A stretch of DNA of 64,000 nucleotides. It comes from Mesorhabditis belari. Taxonomy: Eukaryota > Nematoda > Chromadorea > Rhabditida > Rhabditidae. A program made the position numbers and the translations under genes. The stretch spans positions 186,001-250,000 of the forward strand of contig CAUEEP010000908.1 in assembly GCA_958450365.1 (NCBI GenBank), in the 5' to 3' direction. The notes under the pieces were generated by a model that searched no databases, was not told where the DNA came from, and was given only the letters and a program-made list of their open reading frames with translations. Below, one piece after another: positions 43,643-56,014 of the stretch; the stretch's first letter is position 1; each line of letters opens with the position of its first letter.

Positions 43643-45416
43643 TCAGATTTTGGGTGTCGAGTTAGAGCTCTTCGTCTTGGTGACCGTTATGCTTTGGACG
43701 GATTGAGTAGTAGCTGAGTTGTACTTTTCTTTTTCACTCAATGAGGGGACCCTCTTTTTTAGGTAGATCATGTTCAAAGAGCTGAACGGAGGTATTAAAC
43801 TAAGACTGAGAAAATGTAGCAAAACCTGAGTCCAAGGGTGAAAATCCATAAAGAGATATTTGAGTTCACTTGCAATGCCACACTCGATAAGAAGTAACCA
43901 AAGAATGGGTACTGTACAATGGTGATCAGACTTGTGACAAAATAGTACATAAAGTAGTATGTTGAGCTACCAATCATCTGAAAAGCGTTTTCTGTGCAGT
44001 TAGGTACCTTACAGGTTGGATCTCTTCAGAAGAAATAATTGAATTGAATCAGCCAAGGCCTAGAGAGATCTTGGCGGGACCTTACCGAGACAGAAGCGTA
44101 TCATTTTCATGAGGTTTTTTAATTAGCTTTTTTTCTTTAAGGTCAGAAAACAGTTCAAATGAAAATTTTAACAATTAGATTGGCAGCTTGAAAATTGGTA
44201 CACTTATTTATTGCACTTTTTAGAAATAACCAGTGGACGAATTAAGCTACATTTTTTACCAATCAAATGGCCCAAAACAGTCTTTTGACAGATTTAGAAA
44301 AGCTTGGGTTTTGTAGGTTTCTAAGAGGTACGAAGTTGAGGAGCCAAAAATGATGAAAACTCGATGAAACGATTGAAAATTTACCCAAATTTGCTTAACT
44401 AGGTTTTAAATTAGATAATATATAATTTTTCTTTAGAGAGGAGGTCAATTGGCCAATTGAAATCTGTTTTATGGAGAATACTAAAAAGTGTACCAAGCTT
44501 CAAGTTGCCAATCAAATAGATTACTATTGATTTTGATACTCGATTTTCAAATAACCGATTCCTCACCTGAACCATTAAACGCCTCTCCGCCATCGAAACT
44601 TTGGAGTCACTCAACTAAGTCTCACATTCTACTAAGAATCATTACTTCAACCTACTTTCCGAAGCTTTGAAAAAGTGAAGAAATCCATTGTGATCATGAA
44701 ATATGTCAGAGTTGGTGACACATAATTATTCACTATTCCAATATTTCCAAATGCTGATACGCAGAAAAGAGAAATCGCTATCGAATAGCAAATGAGAAAC
44801 TGGAGAAGGGTGTGTTTTCTTGCGTACTTGAAGAGCATTCCATCGAAAGAAATGGCCATGAAACGGCTACAAATATTTTTTCGAAAGTAGTGCACTTTGT
44901 TGAAACTTGATTGAGACGAACATCTGACAAAATGCGACCACGACGGATAAATTCCGTCCTTTCTGGATAATAAAGCCGGCGATGCCACTGGCACACCTGA
45001 ATTGATCTTTCTTAATTAAAGAATAGAACTTTGGTTCATATTGTAGTTAGCCAATCAACTTTATAATTCCAGGTCAAGTTATCTACGCACATATATTTTT
45101 AACATAGCTATATTTAAAGACTCAATATCTACATTATGTTATCTGAATTTTTTATTCATTCATAAAATGTCGCATAAAGGTTTTTACCCAGCAGGCGAAA
45201 AGACTGAGCACAAGTTGCCTATGAGTTGAGTTATTGTATAGACAAGGCGTTGCAGATTTTCTCCCGTCAAGATGAGCCTGAAAAAGTCTGTTTAAAAATG
45301 AGCTCAGCCAAGGTGGTACAATAAACTTACCGAACGCTCAGCAATAGGCCATCATTTTTGCTCGAGTAATAAATCGCGAAAAGGTTTGGGAAACTGGCAA
45401 CGAAAAGTACCTGCAC
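43643..45416 (-). CDS. Serpentine-type 7TM receptor, unit 3
   Basis: Mirror of the unit 2 receptor. The C-terminal exon (from 43977 down to 43643), the RRLMVQ loop exon and the transmembrane exons stay open with the same phases and the same 20-nt GT...AG segment. The start codon used in unit 2 is GTG here (45416-45414), so either another start is used or the copy is impaired. A shortened copy of the MITE lies in the same intron (44175-44516). Confidence 0.6.
44175..44516. mobile_element. MITE in a receptor intron, unit 3 (internally deleted)
   Basis: Same ends as 34665-35173 but about 170 bp shorter. It retains the TA site that is occupied by a mariner in unit 5 (around 44420). Confidence 0.8.
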
Positions 45417-45639
45417 TCATGAGGTTTAGTTTTTAATAACCTTTCTCATCACTAGAGTGTATTCCTCTCAAGTAATACGTTATTTAAAATAGATGTATTT
45501 AAAGGGGAAGGGACTTGTAGGGCTGGATCTCCTCAAAAACTTTTTTCGGAAACCACCTATACTTTTGTTTTTATATTATGAAAAATAGTCCAAAAACACC
45601 AAAATCTATCTGGCTCGGGTCTGGAATCCAAAACTAAAA

Positions 45640-46590
45640 TTTTATTGGGCACATTTGCCCATAAACCGACCCAACCTTGCCGACTCGGAACTTGCAACGA
45701 TGTTTGCTGTAGGCCACATAACCATTGGGAACCATTGACATCGTTTGGGTAAAGCGAATCTCGTCGGAAAATGGGTATCCCATCAACTTAGTGACGCTAA
45801 TAAAGCTAATCGAATGGTCATAGCCGGTATTCTTCTTCGTCAATCAAAAAAGATTTTGGGACACTATTGTGACGGCGGATGGAAAATGCATTTACTACGA
45901 TAACCCATCGCAAAGGCGGAAGTGGTATAGTCCAGGAGAACAGCCAAAAACGACGCCACAACGTGGTCCGCATGGAAGAAAGGCCATGTTGTCTGTTTGG
46001 TGGAATTCCCGTGGTCTTATACACTTTGAGGTTCTACCTTCTCTTCCAACAGTCACCTCAGATCTATATGTGCAACAGCTGGAACGATTAGACCAGGCTC
46101 TCAAGAATCAAGGTGAAAACTGGTCTGGACTAAAAAATCTGGTACCCTCAGACTACTACTTATTTCGATCTATGAAGCAATTCCTGGCCGATAAACACTT
46201 CAGGGACCAAGACGAAGTCCGCATGGGGTAAGCCAATACTTCGCCAAAATTTTATGTGGCACATTTGCCCATAAACCGACCCGACCTTGCCGACTCGGGA
46301 AACTTGCAACGATGCTTGCTGTAGGCCACATAACCATTCGGCCCGATAAACACTTCAAGGGCCATGACGAAGTCCGAATTTGGGTAGGGCAATGCTTCGA
46401 TTCACAGCCTCAGGATCTCTTCAGCAAAGGGGCCGGAGATTTGAAAGAAAAGTGAAAAAAGACTATTACCAACAACGGAGAATATCTTTTGGATGAAAGC
46501 GCATTGTTTTCTTTTTGTGGAGAAAAATTTGTTCTTCATTAAAAAAGTATTTTCATTCCGGACAACCTAATAATTTTGTTTTTTTCTGGT
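45640..46590 (+). pseudogene. Old mariner transposase relic, unit 3
   Basis: Plus-strand mirror of 32884-33740, with better preserved central blocks: an ADGKCIYYDNPSQRRKWYSP-like region and KAMLSVWWNSRGLIHFEVL, then LVPSDYYLFRSMKQF (third catalytic Asp). The region between the second and third Asp is deleted, and a duplicated N-terminal fragment (RPDLADSE-like) lies near 46280. Multiple frameshifts. Right end near TCCGGACAACCTAA. Confidence 0.8.
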
Positions 46591-46952
46591 TCTGTTTAAA
46601 ACTTTAAAAATCTGATAACCCGGGTCATGATTGCTTTTATTCTCGAAAAGTTTACATGTTTTCAATTGTCATTTGACTGGAAACTATCGCAGTCAAACTG
46701 CTAGTTTACATCCGATCAGCCCGATCGAAGGAGCCTGAGGAGGAGATCGAACGTCTATCAATTATCAAAGTAGATCAATTAACGGAAATCTTGTATGTTG
46801 ATGACAAAGATAGTCATATAAATTAACTTTTTTGATTTTTTGATCAGTCCAATCGGATGTCATTCCATGATCATTCAATGAGCCTTTTAATTTCTCGTCA
46901 AAGTTACCAAGAGCTGGGTTCGTGAATGTAAACTAACGGTTTGACGATAGTA

Positions 46953-48214
46953 CTAGGTTGGTGCAAATGAAATTTCGTTTTTTTACAAACATTAAAGTCA
47001 TCCAAAATTTTTTTAGATAACAATTTATTTAAAACAATAAGCACCATTATTATCTATGACATCCCTCCAACGTTGCTTCAGATTGCGGATCCCCTTCTCA
47101 AAGAACGCTTGATTCTGTGATGCAAAGTAGTTGGTCACCCAATTTTCGACTTCTTTTGCATTCTTAAACTGGCAATTCTCAAGGGAATGTTGCATCGATC
47201 TGAAAAGGTGAAAATCGGAGGGTGCTAAGTCTGGACTATACGGCGCATGTGGTAAGACCTTCCATCCTAGCTTCTCTAGTTCCTTACAAGAGGTTTTTGC
47301 CGTGTGAGCTGGAGCATTATCACGGAGAAAGTTGATAGTTGAGGGATTTAGGCCTTTTTCACGCAAAATTTCGTCAACCTTCTTGAGTTGTTGAATAAAA
47401 TAAGATGAATCGACTGTTTTTCCGGGCTCTAATAATTCAAAATGAACAAGTCCATTGATATTCCACCAGCAAGACAACATCACTTTGCGCCCATGATAAT
47501 CCGGCTTTGGAGTTGGAATTGGCGCTTGACCTTTGCTCAGCCATTGTCTTTTTCGAGAAGTATTATCAAAGTGAATCCACTTCTCATCCATCGTCAAGAT
47601 ATTCTCAAAAAAAATGGCTTCTTTTCGACTTATGGAGCAAGATATGGCTGATCGAAACGCGTGCTCCCAGATTCTCAACACTCAATTGATGTGGAACCCA
47701 TTGTCCATTACGATTTGTCTTTCCAATTATTTCCAAATGGCGTACAATTGTTGAATGATCACATTGGAGATGTTTGGCAAGTTCTCGTGTTGTTTGCATT
47801 GGATCAGCTTCAATTAATTGTTCCAATTCATTGTTGTCGATGGCTGTGGCACGATGTCCATGCGATTCGTCTTCAAGGGATTCATTACCATCTCGGAATT
47901 GGGCAAACCAGAGCTGGCATGATCTTTCGGTGATAACCTGTTCTCCAAAGGCGGAACAGAGATCACGATGTGAATCAGCAGCGTTTTTGCCCATTTTGAA
48001 GTCATAGAGAAGACACGTGCGCAGAACATACTTTTGATCCACCATGATCTAAACCAAAAATCAATTAAAAAGTGAAAGCTCTGACTTTGAAAAAATGCGA
48101 AAATAAAGTAAATATCCAAGAGTACAAATGCACAAAAGAACATCAAATAAGCTCTTCAGATTAAAAAAATAAGAACATTTTATATCGACCGAAATTTCTT
48201 TTGCACCAACCTAA
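46953..48214 (-). mobile_element. Nearly intact mariner transposon in the right arm
   Basis: 1262 bp between TA dinucleotides; ends CTAGGTTGGTGCAAATGAAA and (complement) TTAGGTTGGTGCAAAAGAAA. The minus strand encodes a full mariner transposase in two frames, 48045-47605 (HTH domain, CQLWFAQFRDGNESLED, WVPHQL) and 47681-47025 (TMDEKWI, LRDNAPAH, APSDFHLFRS). All three catalytic Asp residues are kept. The only visible lesion is one extra T in a run of eight T near 47610, which shifts the frame before the first catalytic motif. The mirror site in the left arm (TA at 32509-32510) is empty and uninterrupted. Confidence 0.93.
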
Positions 48215-48216
48215 TA

Positions 48217-48559
48217 GTTTTCTTAAATAAATGCCTTTTAGAAAACGCATTACTCGACCGGAAAACACTCTACTCACCAAAGCAGATGCGGAACTCCAAA
48301 ATTCTTGAAATCGCAAATATGTATCCCCACTGATCTCAAGGAGTCCCGGTTGAGTTGGGTCTGATTGGAAGCTGACGGCACGTTGAGTCCTTAGATCCAG
48401 CTTGATCATTTGGCAAACATAGCCGAGCGCTGGAATTAATTTTGTTGATAGATGTTCCGAATTTCGGGTATTAAAGTACCAGGATGCTTTATTATTTGCG
48501 TTGAACCTGAATACTGGAAAGTGTTCTATCGATCTAGCTTTATTGCAGGCTTGAGCCAC
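48217..48559 (-). pseudogene. 3' fragment of an unrecognised gene (right arm copy)
   Basis: Mirror of 32114-32528: shares SIEHFPVFRFNANNKASWYF, STKLIPAL, SDPTQPGLLEISGDT and SSASALVSRV. Its 3' end is cut by the mariner at 46953-48214. The part upstream is frameshifted relative to the left arm. Confidence 0.5.
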
Positions 48560-50381
48560 AGAACCTGACTTTCTTGCACTTGACTTTTGGCTTAGCCTGG
48601 CCTAAATCGCTGGACTAGGCTAGAAGATGGTTATTGGCTAGCTTTGCATCAGGATAGATGCAAGGTCGGTCCTTATAGTTATTTAATTCCATAAACTACC
48701 TGTCATGATCAACCAAACGACGAGCACCTCGAGAACTTCCCGGATTTTCGACACGTTCATCAATACCTAAAATTAAGTTTAAATGTAAAAGAATTCCTGA
48801 CATCTTGAAATAAACTTCGAAGTTTAAAAATGTGTGATGAAAGACTTGGATTTAGATTTCAAAAGTCTTTGAAAAGAAAACTTTTGATTTTGCTGAATGA
48901 CTAAAAGCAGCAAATATTACCTGTTAAATAGTAAATGAATAAGACCAAAAATTATTGTATCAATTTAAAAAATTTGTTTTGCTAGATTGTACTCTCAAAA
49001 GAAGTTGTTTCCTCCTTCTCGCCCCACCCATCCCTAAATAACCGAAAAAAATCCCTCAAAAATTGCATAATGGTCCGATGATTGAAAACTTAAGCTAGCC
49101 AAGTCCAAATCCTACCATTCCTCTGGTAGAAAATCCTTTTCCAGTAAAATGAACAATACCTCTATACCCAAGCTTGATGCGGGTAATTCAATTTCAACAT
49201 TCAAGTCTACCGCAAATGTTTACGAAATAAATAAGGCCTATTTCATTACCGCCGCTTGGTCATAGATTCGGTAGAATGCTTTAAAATCCTGAAATGCAAT
49301 CACTTAGACACATCTCTGTTTAACGATTTCCTTAAAATCTCTCCGAACACAAGGCGTGGCTCAGTTCTTTTACGTAATTCCCCTTTTAAGCGGAAAATAG
49401 GGCTTGAATCTTTTCGTTCAAGAATTGTTAGACCATGAAATTTTCTACCATTTTATTCATATTCATATAATTTTATTCATATTTGAATAAAGTCTGATTA
49501 TTATTATATAAAACATTTTTAGTACGTCCATCATTACCTAAAATCGAGTCTAAATGTGAACTGAATCTTGAAAGAAACCCGGAAAAGATTCAAAAGATTC
49601 AATTTTTGATAGATTCAAAAGCAAAAAGATCTTTGAACTTGGAAGATCTGGAAAGCCTTGGCTTTGCTGAATGAGCCAATCCATCAAATGTTTCCTCCTA
49701 AATGGTAAATGAAAACACCAAATGTTATTTTATCCATTAAAAAATGTGTTTTGCTTGTAAATATTGTATCCTCAAAAGAAATGGGCACATGTGATAAAGT
49801 AAGAAAGAACACTGATTGTAGTCATTCTATTAGGTTGGGTACAAATTCTTGATAATACTTTTTGTTTTTTGTTTCATCAAAGAGCAAACCATAGCTTTTT
49901 TCAAATTTTTTGATATCAGGCACGCATTGCCTAGCTTTTGACAATGTCTCCACCCGATCTAAGCAGAAGGCTTTTGTTTGAAACCAGTCGATCCTGCTCT
50001 AGGCCACATCGCACAACAAGAGCTTTTGTTTTTGCGACTTCTCAAAGACCGAACTTGTGTTTTTATGGAACTTTTGAAACCTTGTATTTGGGTATTTGAT
50101 TGTCTATTAGGTAGCAAGCTTTTATCCTGTTTCGAAAAATGAAAGTTGAGCTGTGGACAAAAGAGTGAAAAAAGTGACTTGCAAAATACACTCCTTAGAA
50201 AATTCTCCAGAAAAGAATCCAATCCAAAATTACCACATGAACCTTCAGACATTTTAAAACCTGATTTTTTTGAGTTTTGAGCAATTTTTTGATAATTTGA
50301 AATGATGTCAAAGTTTCTCGAAAAATCACTAGCTATATATGTTTTTATTCAAATTAACTTCTTCGAAGTATTTGGCTCTAG
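48560..50381. other. Right-arm mirror of 28066-32113 without its insertions
   Basis: Corresponds to the left arm but lacks the Tc1-like segment and the 861-bp mariner. No gene recognised. Confidence 0.5.
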
Positions 50382-50828
50382 GTGTTCAAAAAGATGAGGA
50401 GCAAGCGGAAATCGATTGTCTAGACGATTCGATCATGATGGAAAGACATGGAGCCCATTCTGCTCAAAAAAATCAGGCACGAAAGATGCTTCACGCCAGT
50501 GAACAAAGGTACTTTTGCGTTTTCAATGTTTTCATTATGATTACTTCTAGACTTGCACCAATTGATGTTGGACAAAATGTTTTGATGCCAATTCCTTGTG
50601 TCGATCGACCCAAGATTGGACCACGAAATTTGATGGGAGTCGTCACAGGTACTTTTAAATTTATTTCTAAATGTAAAAAGAAATTCTAGCTGTAACTGAT
50701 GATTTTTACTCGATCGGGACACAAAATGGGCATCTTCGGCAAACATTCACTAGGAATCAACTGGCTCCATGTGGAGCTGAATTCTTCTCGATCAATTCAA
50801 TTCGGGACGGGGAGACATCGTTGAGAAC
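50382..50828 (+). pseudogene. Truncated integrase-derived exons (right arm)
   Basis: Exons 50382-50508, 50551-50648 and 50690-about 50828 match the KRBA2/Ginger-like exons at 28065-27584. The third exon is cut at ETSLRT, where the sequence jumps into a receptor exon. The Cys-rich last exon is missing. Confidence 0.8.
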
Positions 50829-51139
50829 TTTATGTACTATTTTGTCACAAGTCTGATCACCATTGTACAGTATCCATTCTTTGGCTACTTCTTATCGAGT
50901 GTGGCATTGCAAGTGAACTCAAATATCGCTTTATGGATTTTCACCCTTGGACTCAGGTTTTGCTACATTTTCTCAGTCTTAGTTTAATACCTCCGTTCAG
51001 CTCTTTGAACATGATCTACCTAAAAAAGAGGGTCCCCTCATTGAGTGAAAAAGAAAAGTACAACTCAGCTACTACTCAATCCGTCCAAAGCATAACGGTC
51101 ACCAAGACGAAGAGCTCTAACTCGACACCCAAAATCTGA
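50829..51139 (+). pseudogene. Receptor gene tail, unit 4
   Basis: Only the last receptor exon is present, starting inside FMYYFVTSLITIV and ending at the usual tail. It keeps the 20-nt GT...AG segment (about 50957-50976). Upstream exons are replaced by the integrase-derived sequence. Confidence 0.8.
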
Positions 51140-51232
51140 TTTCATTTGTCCCTTTCGTGAAAAACCTTTCAACAGAGTTTATTTAAGAAAACACAAGAAT
51201 TGCACATAACATTTGAAAGGTATTCTCGTTTT

Positions 51233-51899
51233 TCAGTTGCAGTAGGCGGCCCCACTCACGCAGTTACCACCACTCGGATAGCCGTTTGTCGAACAGCAAG
51301 AGTCGACGGTCTGAAAATGATCAACTTTGAAATGACAGAAGAAGATTGTGACAATGAGTCTGATTTCCCAAATAAACCTTAATCCCACTTTTTTATAATC
51401 CATCAGTAATTGCAGTAATGAGTCAGAGTTTCTGCAAATTCATAATTCAACTCACCGGACAAGCGGAGTTGCATGCCGGGACGGCAACAGCGTTCACCAT
51501 GGAAGAAGAGGCTAAAATCTTTGGTTTCTTTAGAACTTTGAAGCTAGTTGGGCCATCTTTTTAACAAGTCAAAAACTTTGATCAATATATAACGGTTTTT
51601 CATAAATATCTTCAAGGCAAATTTCTTAGTAAGCTCCAAGTTTTTATTCGATCGGCCCAATTCTGATCACATTCTCTTAGAGACCACGATTTGTGACCAG
51701 CATTGACCTGATTGAGTGGAAACTGGCTATTTGAGCATTTATTTTCGAACAGTAGTTACTTTTTAGAAAAGGCAATTTTTTAGGAAAAAACCGCTCTTGA
51801 GAGCTTAGTAGTAAGCTGTCATTGTATTTAAAAATTGAACCCACTGAACACGAGAAGGACGGCGAAGAGAAGAGCGAGGCAAGAGGAGAGAAGACGCAT
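51233..51899 (-). CDS. Secreted six-cysteine peptide, copy 4
   Basis: Exons 51899-51845, 51511-51456 and 51310-51233, 62 residues, with the same signal peptide, phases and cysteine spacing as the other copies. The last exon encodes the same residues as copy 3. It remains intact although the neighbouring receptor is only a tail, which suggests the peptide is retained independently of a full receptor in cis. Confidence 0.82.
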
Positions 51900-51956
51900 C
51901 CTTTCGGTTTGAAGCTGGGAACTGATGCCGGATGGAGATCTTTGTAAACCCCATTG

Positions 51957-51984
51957 TATTTATATGGAAGTTCGACCTGATAAG
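51957..51984 (-). promoter_or_regulatory. TATA box and GATA site of peptide copy 4
   Basis: Minus-strand CTTATCA (51984-51978) and TATAAATA (51964-51957), 58 nt before the start codon at 51899. Confidence 0.6.
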
Positions 51985-52175
51985 CGTCTCGACCCTCACG
52001 AGCTAAAGCAGTAAATACCCGGATTTAGGGGTTCGACAAAAAGGTCGATCACGAGGGACAAGGGGACAAGGGGCGGTCACGCGAAAAAACTTTATGAGCA
52101 AACAGGTAATGCATTCCTGGGTCCACTTTTTTGGTGAAATTTTAGCGCCGCAATGTCGCATGAAGATAACAAAAA

Positions 52176-52197
52176 AGCCCACCCTTCCGGGTGGGCT
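52176..52197 (-). other. Terminator-like hairpin upstream of peptide copy 4
   Basis: Same stem-loop and T-run as in the other units. Confidence 0.75.
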
Positions 52198-52199
52198 GT

Positions 52200-53870
52200 T
52201 TGAAAGAGGAAATGTCCAAAGGTCACTGGAGACACCGTAGTTTCTGATTTAATGGATCCCATTGCTTTTTGAAATTGCAATGCGTTTGGACGAGCATGTT
52301 TTTGGCAAGTTCCTATGGGTGGGGCGTTTTAATGAAGCATTTTTTTCACAACTAATGTAAGTTATACACAGATGGTCTTCTTGTAAATGCAAAATGGTCA
52401 AAATTAACGGATTGTGGAACAAGTTTAACTGTGGCAAAAAGATTTTCTGAAATTTTCTGAAGTTCTAGAAAAACTACCGTAATCTCACTGTCCTCTTGTA
52501 AAGTTATCCAAGTTGAGCTTCGATTCGAGTACTCTGTGCCTCGTATTTCACTTTTCAAATGAATCACCAATTGGATCATTTAACTATTAAATGATCCAAT
52601 AATTTAGTGGAAATTGTCGAAGCACCAAAGTTTACAGCTTGTTTTAAACTATAATATCTGTCAAATCAAAAACCCCATGACTTTCTTTATTGGAATGGGA
52701 ATGAAGAAACTGATAATGCTTTCTTTCAATTCATACATTAAAAAAACAGTGCGAAACTTTTACGTTTGAAATACAAGAAACGGAATCTTCAAAGCGAGCC
52801 TAGGGGACAGCGAGATTACGGTAGTTTTTCTGTGACTTCAGAAAATTTCAGAAATAGTATTCGTAACAGCTAAACCTTGTAGTAAATTCTGCGGATTTCG
52901 ATAGAAAATTATTTTGTTTAATCTGCTAAAAATACCATTGATCTGAAGAAATGCCGACGAGCGAATTGTAGCTTTGGTTGTTTGGATCTTCCAGAACTTC
53001 TGGATCAAATCCAAGGCGATTTGTTAATTTTGAACGACTATACAACGCACATTAATCGTTCAAAATCAACGAATTGTTGGTTTACTGAATTAAATCCAGA
53101 AGTTGTCGAAAATCCTAAAAATCAAAGCTACACTTAGCTCTTCGGTATTTCCTCGGATTGTTGAATTCTTCGTGACTTTCAAAAACCGCTTTGTTAACGA
53201 AATCCGCCAACTAACAAGATTAACCTGGTTAACCGTTAACAATACATTTTCTCAAATTTTCTAAAGTTTCATAAAAACTACGGTAACCTCACCATCCTTT
53301 TGCATAGTTATTCAAGCTAAGCCTTGGAGTACTCGTGTCTTGCATTTTAAAAGTAAAAGCTTTGATTTTGCCTTGACACTAATTCTTGGCTTAACGATGT
53401 CAAATTTGCCGTAGACGTTAGTTGTCAATGGTTTAAATCTATTCAAATAAAACCCCAATTCATCACCAATACAACCCTTTTGAACTCAAAGTTCACCGCA
53501 GACCACACGCAATACAATTTCATTTTACTGCCTTCAAAACGGATTGAAGTGTTCTTATCAGCCTTCTTCTTCTTCGACTTTGGAGTCGTTCCGCACTCAC
53601 TTTTTTTCTAAATATGGATTGGAAGTGAAGTTTCTCAATTTTTCTCGTGATTTTTTTATGGCTCTTTCAGTGTTCATTCCTGCAAATGAAAAGCTTTCTG
53701 CAAATGAAAAGAATGAAAAGCTTGGGGTTTTGATTTGATATTTGCGGTCCGTCTATTAGGGAAATGTAATACTTCATTCAATTTTGTCAGAAATTTTGCC
53801 ACTAACACCTGAAATAGTCGCTAGAGTTTGAGCGTTGTAAAATCAAACATTCCCCAGTCAATTTCAAAAA
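52200..53870. repeat. Decayed modules, unit 4
   Basis: Same order as 36905-39200 in the same orientation, with a deletion joining the first module (minus 52579-52352) directly to the reverse-orientation module near 52550. The Lys-rich module follows near 53540-53740. Confidence 0.6.
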
Positions 53871-56014
53871 ACAAACAATTACTTGACTGCTTGAAATAAT
53901 TCGGGAAGAGACCTGATTGTACCAGATATAACCGGAATTTTTGAAAGCTTTTGTTTTTAAACATTTTCCGAGGTGCAAAGAAAAATCGAAAAAAAGAGAG
54001 AAGCGCGGCTTTACGGCATTCTTTGAAAAGTACTAATTTTACTCTTTCAAGCGAAACAAAGCACTTAGTTTTTCACATTTTCAATAAAATTATCGGCCAA
54101 ATTCATATCAGAAAAAGTCGATTTGAACTGCTTGGAAATTATGTCGTTTAAAACACGAAACTCAAAAACCATTTGACAGCTTTTTCAATAAGAATTGTTT
54201 TTACTTTTTAAGTAAAATAAAGTTATAGATTCTCTATATTTTCAGGACCTTGATCTTGTGGGCGGAAGCTCATGCTCGAAACTTGCCTCCACCTATTTTT
54301 TCGTGTGTAAGTCAACTCGGTTTGGCTCACCCCCCTTTTTAATCAAAATCAAAATCAATCAGAATTTTCAATCAATCAATCAAAATTTTAATTTAATTTC
54401 CTTATTGACCTCAATACTAGAATGAACCTGAAAAACAACTTATGAAGAGAGTTGATCTGATTTCAAAACCCGTGTCTACCAAAAAAAGTCCAAAGAAATA
54501 CCACGAAAAACCTCATGATAGGGCATGAAAATCGGGACAAAAAATGGGTCGCGAACTGTTGACTTTTGAAAGAGGGAATGTGCCAAAGGTCGCTGGAGAC
54601 ACTGTAGTTTCTAGTTTAAGGGATCCCATTGCTTTTTGAAATTGCAATGCTTTTGGACGAGGATGTTTCTGGCAATTCCTATGGGTGGCGTGTTTTAATG
54701 CAGCATCTTTTCACAACTAATGTAATTTATACACAGATAGTCTTCTTGTTAATGCAAAATCGAGCAAAATTAAAGGATTGTGGAAAATCCGAAATAAAAA
54801 AACTACAGTTCGCTCCTCGGCATTTCTTTAGAATGACCAATTTTTGCCTTTACGCCAATTCCTGGTTTTAGGATGTCAAACTGGACATAGACTGACTTGT
54901 CAATGTTTTAAATTGATACCGATGCCAAAACTTTCAAACTCTTGAAAAAAAGATCACTTCATCACCTAACAACCCTTTTGAACTCAAAATTCACAGCAGA
55001 CCCAAAACAGAATTCCATTTTATTACCTTCAAAACATTTTATTGCCTTGAAATGGCGTTATCTACTTTCTTCTTCGTTTGGACTGGTTGTTGGGACTGGT
55101 TTTTTAAAATATGGATTGAAAGTAAACCTTCTCAATTTCTCTCATAAATTTTTGGCTGTCTTTCAGGGTTCAATTCTACACCAAAGGATGAAAAGCTTGC
55201 AGGATCTAGAAAAAATCTAAACGGTTCATAGGATCTGGAAAAACTACAGTTGCTAAGGCACAATCTCAAGAAAGAAAGTTTGTAGAAGCAAATTAAAGCT
55301 CGTTGTTAGCAAATTTCTTTAGTATTAGGCGAATCTTAATAGTTTATTATCGAAATTTATCTATTAACGAGGATTTACTACATAAGAATTTGCCACATAC
55401 ATACTGTATAAAAATGAACTGTACCTAATTCACTTTCGAGACTGTGAACTCATAAACTATAACCATAAACTAGTGTCTTTTGGTAAAGTTATTCAAATTC
55501 AGTATCATTGCGATCTATCACACGCCATGTTTCTCAAACTCGAAAGAGATTAAATTTGACTTGTCAAACTTGACGTTCACGTAAATTGTCATCGTTTCAA
55601 AAGGATGCCGGTATCAAAGTGCCCAAACTTCCCCACCTTTCAAAAGAACTACCAATTGTATCATTTAACTATTAAAGAATCCAATAATTTAGTGGCAATT
55701 GTCAAAGCACCAAAGTTTACAGCTTGTTTTAAACTATAATATCTAGCAGACGGCCATGAATTGGTGATTGCTTGTTTGAAAAGTTTCGGAGTTTTCGCAT
55801 CAAATTCAAAACCTACTCTTTTGAGTTTGATAAACATGGCGTGAGATCGAAATCAGACTTAATTTGAATAACTCTACAAAAAGACAACGAGGTTAAGGTA
55901 GCTTTTGCAAGGAGGGAGTATGCAAAGGTTGCAAAGGAACTATAAAGGAACTGTCGTTTTCAATTAAATTCACCCAGGTATTCAATGTCTTTTTGAATAA
56001 ATAATCCTTCATTA
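53871..56014. repeat. Highly diverged partial unit
   Basis: Pieces of the unit recur in diverged form: the ATTGCTTTTTGAAATTGCAA segment near 54630, CAATTCCTGGTTTTAGGATG near 54855, the GAGGATTTACTA segment near 55365, and CATGTTTCTCAAACTCGAAA near 55527. No intact exon. This is an older duplicate than the five main units. Confidence 0.5.

Larger units (their letters stand above)
39742..50828 (-). repeat. Right arm of the large palindrome
   Basis: Mirror of 27618-39728. It ends at about 50828 inside an exon of the integrase-derived gene, where the sequence jumps directly into the last receptor exon of unit 4. Confidence 0.85.

Noticed and set aside
27618..50828. Palindrome as a pure assembly artefact
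   Set aside because: The arms differ by private transposon insertions with clean empty sites and by many point differences, so two real copies exist. Long reads are still needed to confirm the arrangement.
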